From Spirochaetales bacterium (GTDB lineage Bacteria > Spirochaetota > Spirochaetia > Treponematales > UBA12059): a stretch of DNA of 6,797 nucleotides. Under the pieces are notes generated by a model. The model ran no database searches, was not told the origin of the DNA, and was given only the letters and a program-made list of their open reading frames with translations. A program made the position numbers and the translations under genes. This document shows, piece by piece, positions 1 through 5,398 of this stretch (within the stretch, counting starts at the first letter, position 1; each line of letters begins with the position of its first letter). Location of the stretch: NCBI GenBank assembly GCA_004525355.1, contig SPCK01000119.1:1-6797 (forward strand). Direction: 5' to 3'.

Positions 1-1
1 C

Positions 2-1018
2 CCGCCCCGCGCGGCTTTCGAGTACTGGGCCCACGCGGCCGCGTACCTGCCCCTGGACGATTACCGCTATTGCCTGCCACGCATGCGCCGTATCGCCGCG
101 CAGGGGCATGAATGGTTTCCGCATGACCAGGCCATGGTCAATCTGGTCCGGGAACGCATCAAGTCCGAGGGGCCGCTGCGCTCGCAGGATTTTCAAAGCG
201 AAGGCAATCGCGGCCCCTGGTGGGACTGGAAGCCGGCCAAGGCGGCCCTGGAGTTTCTTTTCCAGTCAGGCGAGCTGATGGTGACAGCACGACCCGGCTT
301 CCAGAAGCTCTACGATCTGAGAGAGCGCGTCCTGCCTGAGGATACGGACACCCGATACCCCGACGACGATGAAATGGCCGACTGGTACGTCTGGCGGGCG
401 GCCCTGGCGATGGGCGCTTTCTCCGAGCGGGACATAGCGTACTTGCGCAAGGACGGAGCCACCGGAATCAAACGGGCGCTGGAGCGGGCCGTCGAAGCGG
501 GGCGGCTGATCAAAGTACAGGTCGATGGCGAGCCCAATCGGTCCCATTGGATCGATCCGGTTACGCTGGAATCCGCCAAGCGCTGGTCAGCCCTGCGATA
601 CCGAGCCTCAGGCCAGCCGTTCCTCGGCGAGGCGCCCCGGCCGGTTCGCATCCTGTCGCCCTTTGACAACCTGATCATCGACCGCAAGCGAAGCCAGCGC
701 GTATTGGAGCTGGACTATACCATTGAATGCTACGTGCCGGCGGCGAAGCGGCGCTTTGGTTATTTCGCCTTGCCCGTGTTTCTTCATGAACGCCCTGTGG
801 GTCTAGTGGACTGCAAGGCCAGGCGGAAGGAGGGTGTCATGAGCGTCCTGCGTTCCTCGTTCCGATTCAGCCCCGACGGGGAAGACTACACCATGAGGCA
901 GCTTGAACGCGCTGAGCGCGACGGTGCCGCGCCCGAAGGATTTGCCATGGCCGTTTCAAGCGAACTTTCAGCCTTTACCGAGTTCAACGGCTGCCCATCG
1001 ATGGATTCTGGACAGTAG
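2..1018 (+). CDS. YcaQ/AlkX-type DNA glycosylase (HTH_42 family), 5' end outside window
   Basis: The reading frame is open to the left edge, so the gene starts before the window; the ATG at 83 is internal. 338 residues are visible. Motifs shared with E. coli YcaQ occur in order: EYWAHAA and a following LPRMR near the visible start, WWDWKPAKAALEFLF with FQKLYDL at about 75-105, and near the C-terminus LSPFDNLIIDRKR, a YTIECYVPAAKRRFGYF block and VGLVDCKARRKEGV. E. coli YcaQ is about 410 residues, so roughly 70-80 N-terminal residues are missing, including the catalytic QxD motif, which cannot be checked here. Characterised relatives (AlkX/YcaQ, AlkZ) are winged-helix glycosylases that remove bulky alkylated bases or unhook interstrand crosslinks. 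The family match is very strong. The exact substrate is inferred. The gene is followed after 15 nt by a GNAT gene on the same strand, so it may be co-transcribed with it. Confidence 0.93.
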   Translation, partial: PPRAAFEYWAHAAAYLPLDDYRYCLPRMRRIAAQGHEWFPHDQAMVNLVRERIKSEGPLRSQDFQSEGNRGPWWDWKPAKAALEFLFQSGELMVTARPGFQKLYDLRERVLPEDTDTRYPDDDEMADWYVWRAALAMGAFSERDIAYLRKDGATGIKRALERAVEAGRLIKVQVDGEPNRSHWIDPVTLESAKRWSALRYRASGQPFLGEAPRPVRILSPFDNLIIDRKRSQRVLELDYTIECYVPAAKRRFGYFALPVFLHERPVGLVDCKARRKEGVMSVLRSSFRFSPDGEDYTMRQLERAERDGAAPEGFAMAVSSELSAFTEFNGCPSMDSGQ

Positions 1019-1024
1019 TTGAAT

Positions 1025-1030
1025 GGAGAG
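1025..1030 (+). promoter_or_regulatory. Ribosome binding site of the GNAT gene
   Basis: GGAGAG lies 5 nt (counted from GGAG) upstream of the ATG at 1034. It decides the start: the in-frame TTG at 1019, directly after the glycosylase stop codon, has no comparable site. Confidence 0.7.
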
Positions 1031-1033
1031 AAT

Positions 1034-1612
1034 ATGAATGCGATAGCAATACGAACCAAACGATTGGTGATAAAGGATCTGGAGCTTGCCGATGCTGAAA
1101 CCGTCTATCATTACAGGTCCAATGACGATATTTCAAGATACCAATCGTTTTCACCCGGATGCATGGATGATGTGAATTCTTTTATTATCGAAAATACAAA
1201 ACAATTCAATATTCAGGATAATTGGTATCAAGTAGGTGTGTTCTGCAATCAAAGTGTAATTGGCGATATCGGTATTCATTTTATTGGTCCCGATAATACG
1301 CAGTGTGAAATTGGCTATACAATAGGCAAAGAGCATCAAAAGCAAGGATTTGGCAAGGAAGCCGTAATGGGAATACTGGATTATCTATTCAATGTTTTGA
1401 ATAAACATAGAGTTGTAGCTTCATTGAATCCATGCAATGTAGCTTCAATAGCGTTATTGGAGAGTATCGGATTCAGGAGAGAAGCGAGATTCTTAAAAAG
1501 TATCTATAATAATGGAGAGTGGGAAGATGATATGTGGTTTGGAATCCTGAAAGAGGAATGGAAAGAAAAAACTGCGGTTGACGATCGACGCACGTCACGG
1601 GAAAGCGACTGA
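1034..1612 (+). CDS. GNAT family N-acetyltransferase (RimJ/RimL-like)
   Basis: A 192-residue single-domain GNAT protein that would transfer acetyl from acetyl-CoA to an amine; the acceptor cannot be predicted. It opens with the IRTKRLVIKDL strand typical of the Acetyltransf_3 group. The acetyl-CoA pyrophosphate loop QKQGFG is at about 102-107 and the second CoA-contacting element, NVASIALLESIGF, at 135-147. Related proteins acetylate ribosomal protein N-termini, or small molecules including some antibiotics. The start at 1034 is chosen for its GGAGAG site. By hand count positions 1021-1560 are about 37% G+C, against roughly 60% around them, with many AAT, TTT and ATA codons. The last ~12 residues (from AVDDRR) are GC-rich and lie past the normal end of the fold. 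Together these suggest horizontal acquisition, with the reading frame running on into resident DNA. It may be expressed from the upstream glycosylase transcript, as I see no clear promoter of its own. Confidence 0.92.
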   Translation: MNAIAIRTKRLVIKDLELADAETVYHYRSNDDISRYQSFSPGCMDDVNSFIIENTKQFNIQDNWYQVGVFCNQSVIGDIGIHFIGPDNTQCEIGYTIGKEHQKQGFGKEAVMGILDYLFNVLNKHRVVASLNPCNVASIALLESIGFRREARFLKSIYNNGEWEDDMWFGILKEEWKEKTAVDDRRTSRESD

Positions 1613-1667
1613 TTCTGACGTATTCGAAGATGCCTATACCTACGGGCAGGCTGCGACGAACCGGGAA

Positions 1668-2915
1668 TCAGAAGCGTGAGTCCCAGGCGCGGACGGCGGC
1701 ATTGATTGTTTTGGCGGCTTTAGCGAGCGACGCGTTTGAGGGCTGTCCGTTTTGCTCAATGAACCCATCGATGACGGAGCCGATTTCTGATTGAGCTTTC
1801 GCGAGTTCTGACGCGCGTTCGTCAGCTCTTGACGGCTTCCTGCGGATTGCCTTGTTTGCGGCAAGGCGGTCAAGCCAATAGCGTTCAGCGTTTCGAGAGC
1901 CTTCGGTGTAATCGTATTCGGTCCAGAGTGGCTTGAACTCCCCGTCGAAAAGGACTGGCTTGAACAGGTTGGCGCAGGCGTAGGATGCGCCGGTAAACCA
2001 GACGATAAAGCGACCTGGCTCGGTTCCCCTTTCGACGAGCATTGAGGCGGTAGTCGGGTTGCCCCACAAGTCTCCGTCGTGGCAACATAGGTTATGGTTC
2101 TTGGAGGGATGAAGGGGATCCACGGCTCCATGGGCCCTGAGCAAAGCCATCGCCGCCTGCCTGCCACCAGACTCGGCTGCGGCCGGAAGCAGCGCCTCGA
2201 GAGAACGTCGGCGCGCGTCGCCTTCCGTGATACGGGCCATGAGTCGATTTTCAACGTAGGCTTTCCAGGATTCCTTTTCCGCGACGCGGCCCGCGTCCGC
2301 TTCATCGAGGCAGGCCATACGTTCATTGACCAGGGCGATGCCCTTGCGGGTTACCGGGTCGACGCGCTTGTAATCGACGGTCAGAGAATAGGAATTGGAA
2401 ATGGCAGTAGCCTCATCGAGCTTGCGCCAGGCCCAGCGCGCCGCCGCGGTTTCCAGGACGTAGGCTCCGTCCGGACCGGATATGATATATGAGTTGTTGT
2501 AGACCAGTGTTCCCTTGAAGGCGCCATTTCCGCCTTGAGGATGGCGCTCGGTCAGGGTGATGAGAATGTCGCGGGCTTCCTCGGCGCTGGATGACGCCAT
2601 AAGAGCGGCCCGCAGCAGATCCATGCCCAGGACGCCGTCAGGCGCCGGCTTGTATTTTGAGAAGACGGCCTCGTTGCCGATGGCTACGCCTTTTTCATTC
2701 ACACCCATTTCCGCGCCGGGCATCCATGTTGGACATGAGAGGATCATCGAGTGGCCGGCATCCGGTACGTCGAATGACCGGTCGTTGAAGATAACGCTGT
2801 CGGATGGAGTCCTGCGCGCTGCGATAAGGAGCGCTTGAGGCTCGTTGGCGTTTCGGTCTGAATTCTTGCCAAAGAAAATCCCGTCGCCGGCTGGCAAATG
2901 GAACGTGTCGCTCAT
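1668..2915 (-). CDS. C69 family (secernin-like) peptidase with Ser in place of the N-terminal Cys
   Basis: A 415-residue protein of the C69/secernin type, an Ntn-hydrolase fold whose members include dipeptidases. Family blocks in order: FGKNSDR at 15-21, WMPGAEMGVNEKGVAIGNEA at 64-83, LGMDLLR at 96-102, QGGN at 127-130, NNSYIISGPDGAYVLETA at 140-157, AISNSYSL at 171-178, the NLCCHDG to TTASML region at about 275-293, and WFTGASYACANLFKPV at 306-321. Members normally carry the nucleophilic Cys at the mature N-terminus in a Cys-Asp-Thr-like context. Here the start reads Met-Ser-Asp-Thr, with Ser (AGC) at position 2. The start is well fixed by GAGGAGG 7 nt upstream. No signal peptide is visible, so it is probably cytoplasmic. 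It is convergent with the GNAT gene (55-nt gap) and divergent from the diguanylate cyclase. It may be a Ser-type Ntn hydrolase or an inactive relative; the substrate is unknown. Confidence 0.9.
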   Translation of the reverse strand: MSDTFHLPAGDGIFFGKNSDRNANEPQALLIAARRTPSDSVIFNDRSFDVPDAGHSMILSCPTWMPGAEMGVNEKGVAIGNEAVFSKYKPAPDGVLGMDLLRAALMASSSAEEARDILITLTERHPQGGNGAFKGTLVYNNSYIISGPDGAYVLETAAARWAWRKLDEATAISNSYSLTVDYKRVDPVTRKGIALVNERMACLDEADAGRVAEKESWKAYVENRLMARITEGDARRRSLEALLPAAAESGGRQAAMALLRAHGAVDPLHPSKNHNLCCHDGDLWGNPTTASMLVERGTEPGRFIVWFTGASYACANLFKPVLFDGEFKPLWTEYDYTEGSRNAERYWLDRLAANKAIRRKPSRADERASELAKAQSEIGSVIDGFIEQNGQPSNASLAKAAKTINAAVRAWDSRF

Positions 2916-2953
2916 GCAAGGGCCTCCTCATCCATTGGGGACAGAGCCTTCAT
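2912..2953 (-). CDS. Possible 13-residue leader peptide overlapping the C69 start (ATGA)
   Basis: A very short frame, MKALSPMDEEALA, ends in a TGA that overlaps the ATG of the C69 gene as ATGA. The C69 ribosome binding site lies inside it. A GGGGCGG stretch a few bases upstream could serve as a weak ribosome site. If translated, it could couple translation to the downstream gene. Short frames like this arise often by chance, so this is only a candidate. Confidence 0.15.
   Translation of the reverse strand: MKALSPMDEEALA
2923..2929 (-). promoter_or_regulatory. Ribosome binding site of the C69 gene
   Basis: GAGGAGG on the - strand, 7 nt before the ATG ending at 2915. This near-perfect site fixes the start codon, and with it the identity of residue 2 as Ser. 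Confidence 0.85.
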
Positions 2954-2968
2954 GACCGCCCCATTGAA

Positions 2969-2997
2969 AGTATGGCATCTGTTCGTTTTCGGGGCAA
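2969..2997 (-). promoter_or_regulatory. Candidate sigma-70-type promoter for the C69 gene
   Basis: On the - strand, TTGCCC (2992-2997) and CATACT (2969-2974) are separated by 17 nt. Each hexamer matches 4 of 6 consensus bases. It would give a leader of about 45-50 nt, which would include the short leader frame. Match by eye only. Confidence 0.3.
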
Positions 2998-3066
2998 GGC
3001 GCCGGCACATATATAGAGAGCAGGGAAATTTTTTAAGCACAAGCATGGATTGGCAGTGTATTCCGA

Positions 3067-3094
3067 TTGCAATAATAGAAAAAACGCATATTAT
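3067..3094 (+). promoter_or_regulatory. Candidate promoter of the diguanylate cyclase, abutting its ATG
   Basis: TTGCAA (3067-3072) and TATTAT (3089-3094) have a 16-nt spacer; the -10 matches 5 of 6 consensus bases. Only 6 nt separate the -10 from the ATG at 3101, so transcription would begin at or next to the start codon and give an mRNA with virtually no leader. The TTG at 3050 as an alternative start would place this promoter inside the gene. Confidence 0.35.
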
Positions 3095-3100
3095 GGGAGT

Positions 3101-4678
3101 ATGCATACAGTTGCCGGTCGCTCCGCTCGCCTCGATACCAGAATAGCGCGTAGGCTTATCCTCGCTCTGCTGACTCTCGGCTTGATACAAGGGTTGATCC
3201 TTGGATTGTCAGCCATGAAAAGTTTCTCCGCTGTTGAGAATTCCGCCACTACCGAGGACATTGTCCGCGTGCAGGCGGCACTTGAGAGCGAGAAGAACGC
3301 GCTTATCGATATCGCGCGAGAATACGCCGCTCGGAACGATACAAGGGATTTTATCCTCGGTTTGATACCCGACTATCCGTCTTATGCCTTCTCGAAATCG
3401 TGGTACGAGCAAACCGACATGGACTTGGTTGCCATTACGAATCTTGACGGAAGGATTCTCTGGAGCTGGAGCGACCAGGGATCCGAAATGGCCACCCCCG
3501 GCACTTGCATTTCTGAACTGGCTGACTTGCCAGCTTCCTCGCCGACGAGTGCCTACAGTAGCGTCGATGATCACCCCATTGTATTTGCCGCCTATCCCGT
3601 CTCGGAAAAATCGTTCAGTGCTGCCTCAGTGGGATGGATCGTGCTATCGCGCTCGATAGATGCTATTTTTCTCGAACGACTATCAATTCGGACTGGATTG
3701 AGTACCGCACTCAGTCCGGAAAGTGTTCTGGCAACTCATGATATGGCCGGTATCCGGACGTTCGGAGTTCCGCTTGCGGATCTGAATGACAACGTCATTG
3801 GTTCCATCCTGTTTTCGCGACCGCGCCCTCTGGACAGGTCTTTCAAACTCCTGATGATGTATCTGGCGATAACCATTGTCTTGAGTGTCCTTGGCTCTAC
3901 GATCCTTCTGGTCGCCCTCCTTCGGAGCATCATCGTAAAGCCCTTGAAGCGAATCACCGGGCATCTGCGGGAATGCGAGATGCAGGGCAGGGCGTCGGTC
4001 GCTTTGGCGATGGGCAAGCACGCGGGACGATTCGACGAGATCGGTCAGGTCTCGGACTGCATCGACGCCTTGGTGGGAGCCCTCGACCAGCGGAGGGGCG
4101 ACCTGCAGAACGCGAACAGTGAACTGGAAAACCTCAATCGGGAACTCGAGCGTCTGGCTCGGGTTGATCCCCTGACCGGGTTGGCCAATCGCCGTAGTTT
4201 CGACGAGCACGCCAAGCGGGAAATTCGCAAGTTGGCGCGCGACAAGCGTCAAACCGAACCCATCCTCGAGTGTGTAATATTGCTGTGCGACATCGACCAC
4301 TTCAAGTTGTACAACGACCGCTACGGGCACCAGGCAGGAGACGCGTGCCTGCGTGCAGTAGCCGATACGCTGGCAGGAGAGATATACAGACCTTCCGACC
4401 TTGTGTGCCGATACGGCGGGGAGGAGTTCATCGTTCTCTTACCCGGCACCGACGGTGCCGGAGGAGCAATCGTCGGCCAGCGTATTCTAGACTCGGTCAG
4501 GAGCATAGGTCTTCCCCATGAGGATTCACCCACGGCACCTTTCGTTACGATGAGCATCGGCCTGGCGGTGATGGAATTCAAAACGGAGGAGTTCGACCTG
4601 CACGAGCTGGTGGGTAGAGCCGATGCTGCCTTGTATCGCGCCAAGCATCAAGGACGGAACCGGATGGAACTTGGATAA
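3101..4678 (+). CDS. Membrane-bound diguanylate cyclase, CHASE4-HAMP-GGDEF
   Basis: A 525-residue sensor enzyme predicted to make c-di-GMP from two GTP at the inner membrane. Order from the ATG at 3101: TM1 about 18-37; extracytoplasmic CHASE4-like sensor about 42-245, with an EYAARNDTRDFI segment recalling the family's DWAxWDDTYxFV motif and VAITNLDGRILW after it; TM2 about 250-275; HAMP linker about 276-330 with IVKPLKRI; short coiled coil about 333-353; GGDEF domain about 354-523, beginning with DPLTGLANRR. The active site is GGEEF (439-443), with the metal-binding Asp in CDIDHFK. The inhibitory I-site RxxD (RPSD, 430-433) sits exactly five residues before GGEEF, so both catalysis and product inhibition look intact. 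The frame is also open upstream to a TTG at 3050, but neither start has a well-spaced ribosome site: GGGAG is only 1 nt before the 3101 ATG. A terminator follows the stop directly. Confidence 0.93.
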   Translation: MHTVAGRSARLDTRIARRLILALLTLGLIQGLILGLSAMKSFSAVENSATTEDIVRVQAALESEKNALIDIAREYAARNDTRDFILGLIPDYPSYAFSKSWYEQTDMDLVAITNLDGRILWSWSDQGSEMATPGTCISELADLPASSPTSAYSSVDDHPIVFAAYPVSEKSFSAASVGWIVLSRSIDAIFLERLSIRTGLSTALSPESVLATHDMAGIRTFGVPLADLNDNVIGSILFSRPRPLDRSFKLLMMYLAITIVLSVLGSTILLVALLRSIIVKPLKRITGHLRECEMQGRASVALAMGKHAGRFDEIGQVSDCIDALVGALDQRRGDLQNANSELENLNRELERLARVDPLTGLANRRSFDEHAKREIRKLARDKRQTEPILECVILLCDIDHFKLYNDRYGHQAGDACLRAVADTLAGEIYRPSDLVCRYGGEEFIVLLPGTDGAGGAIVGQRILDSVRSIGLPHEDSPTAPFVTMSIGLAVMEFKTEEFDLHELVGRADAALYRAKHQGRNRMELG

Positions 4679-4713
4679 AAAACCGCCCGAGGCTCGGAAC
4701 CTCGGGCGGTTTT
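4679..4713. terminator. Bidirectional intrinsic terminator between cyclase and ferritin genes
   Basis: A perfect 14-bp stem (4679-4692 with 4700-4713) and a 7-nt loop. The GC-rich core CCGCCCGAGG is flanked by A runs on the left and T runs on the right, so the hairpin ends in a U tract on either strand. It begins directly after the cyclase stop and lies 15 nt from the ferritin stop, serving both convergent genes. Confidence 0.92.
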
Positions 4714-4728
4714 ATGTTTGCGAAAGAA

Positions 4729-5256
4729 TCAGCTGGCGGCGATTGACGTGAAGTCAAGTGCGATGGAAGGCTTGCGCTTGCCAAGCTCGATATTGAGCAT
4801 GAATACGCCTTGCTTGCCGTCTCCGAGGAGTTCCAGGGTCTGAAGAATATCCATCGCGTTCTTCTCTTCTTCCACCTGCTCGTTTACGTACCAGCGAACC
4901 AGGTTCTCGGTCGCGTAATCCTTTTCCGTCAGTGCGAGCTCGAGAAGTTCGCGTATGCTGCCGGTTATGAATTTCTCGTGCTCCAGCGTGGCTTCGAAGA
5001 TTTCCTTGACGGTAGAGGCCTTGACGGCCGGCGCGTCGATCTTGTCGAGCCTTGGCGCCGCGCCTTGGTCGATCAGGTAGCCGTACAGCTTCATGGCGTG
5101 GAACATTTCCTCGTGGTACTGGACCATGAGCCAGCTGGCTATGCCGTTGTAGCCGTGCTGGGCCATCTTGGCGGACATGGCCATGTAGAGGTATGCAGAG
5201 AACATCTCGCGATTGATCTGTACATTGATGCGGTCAGCGATTTTTTGGGAAAGCAT
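4729..5256 (-). CDS. ftnA: Bacterial non-haem ferritin (FtnA-like)
   Basis: A 175-residue ferritin, the usual length for bacterial non-haem ferritins, which assemble as 24-subunit iron-storage shells in the cytoplasm. The ferroxidase ligands fall at the same numbers as in E. coli FtnA: Glu17, Glu50, His53, Glu94, Gln127 and Glu130. The third-iron-site residues Glu49, Glu126 and Glu129, and Tyr24, are also present. The four-helix signature is clear (INREMFSAYLY, QYHEEMFHAMKLYGYL, TLEHEKFITGSI, RWYVNEQVEEEK). There is no haem-binding Met like that of bacterioferritin, as far as I can judge. The ATG at 5256 is chosen because an AAAGGAG site precedes it and the family normally starts at MLSQKI; a longer frame from 5310 adds 18 residues unlike the family. 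It stands alone on its strand with 139 nt in front, containing a palindrome, which suggests its own regulated promoter. The symbol is by homology. Confidence 0.96.
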   Translation of the reverse strand: MLSQKIADRINVQINREMFSAYLYMAMSAKMAQHGYNGIASWLMVQYHEEMFHAMKLYGYLIDQGAAPRLDKIDAPAVKASTVKEIFEATLEHEKFITGSIRELLELALTEKDYATENLVRWYVNEQVEEEKNAMDILQTLELLGDGKQGVFMLNIELGKRKPSIALDFTSIAAS

Positions 5257-5266
5257 ACTGGTGTAG

Positions 5267-5273
5267 CTCCTTT
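5267..5273 (-). promoter_or_regulatory. Ribosome binding site of the ferritin gene
   Basis: AAAGGAG on the - strand, 10 nt before the ATG ending at 5256. It supports that start over the upstream in-frame ATG at 5310. Confidence 0.7.
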
Positions 5274-5280
5274 CACTTTC

Positions 5281-5286
5281 TCTATA
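5281..5286 (-). promoter_or_regulatory. Weak candidate -10 element for the ferritin gene
   Basis: TATAGA on the - strand would place the transcription start near 5274, just ahead of the ribosome site. No good -35 lies at the right distance; that place is taken by the palindrome at 5295-5308. A second possible pair, TTGCTG (5345-5350) and TATTTT (5322-5327) with a 17-nt spacer, lies further upstream. Confidence 0.25.
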
Positions 5287-5294
5287 GACTGCCG

Positions 5295-5308
5295 GATTCA
5301 CATGAATC
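5295..5308. promoter_or_regulatory. Palindromic operator candidate upstream of ferritin
   Basis: GATTCA and TGAATC form perfect 6-bp arms around a 2-nt centre. The site lies 38-51 nt before the ferritin start codon, in the -35 region of the nearer promoter candidate or just downstream of the further one. Both positions suit a dimeric regulator. The sequence does not resemble the Fur box or PerR box consensus as I know them. Confidence 0.35.
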
Positions 5309-5356
5309 ACAGCACACTAATAAAATAATGCTTTTAGCTGCATTCAGCAAATTTCG

Positions 5357-5398
5357 TGAGCAGACGGGGCAAGGCGGCTCGACTCTTGATTCTGCTCA
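5357..5398 (-). terminator. Possible hairpin at the nitroreductase stop codon
   Basis: TGAGCAGA and TCTGCTCA form a perfect 8-bp inverted repeat with a 26-nt loop. In the transcript the left arm begins with the stop codon TGA itself. There is no U tract after it (CGAAATTTGC follows), so it is a weak terminator candidate or an mRNA 3'-end structure. Confidence 0.25.

Noticed and set aside
83..85. ATG at 83 as the start of the glycosylase gene.
   Set aside because: The frame stays open to the left edge and the upstream residues (EYWAHAA and on) match conserved YcaQ family sequence.
1018..1024. GTTGAAT fits the integron core site GTTRRRY at the left edge of the AT-rich GNAT segment.
   Set aside because: I could not find a matching attC structure (RYYYAAC with paired GTTRRRY) at the right edge; GTTGACG near 1577 does not fit. 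A 7-base degenerate match is expected by chance at this scale.
1609..1671. CTGATTC (1609-1615) and GAATCAG (1665-1671) as a terminator between the convergent GNAT and C69 genes.
   Set aside because: The arms are 7 bp with a 49-nt loop and no T run on either side, so it is not a convincing terminator. I see no other terminator in this gap.
3683..4330. Long - strand open frame (215 codons) inside the cyclase gene.
   Set aside because: It is the antisense shadow of a clear GGDEF gene, with no recognisable domain and no ribosome site evidence.
5257..5310. Ferritin starting at the ATG at 5310.
   Set aside because: The extra 18 residues do not resemble ferritins, and ferroxidase residue numbers match E. 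coli FtnA exactly from 5256.
4810..5328. 172-codon + strand frame over the ferritin gene.
   Set aside because: It is antisense to a ferritin with all catalytic residues, and its sequence shows no domain features.
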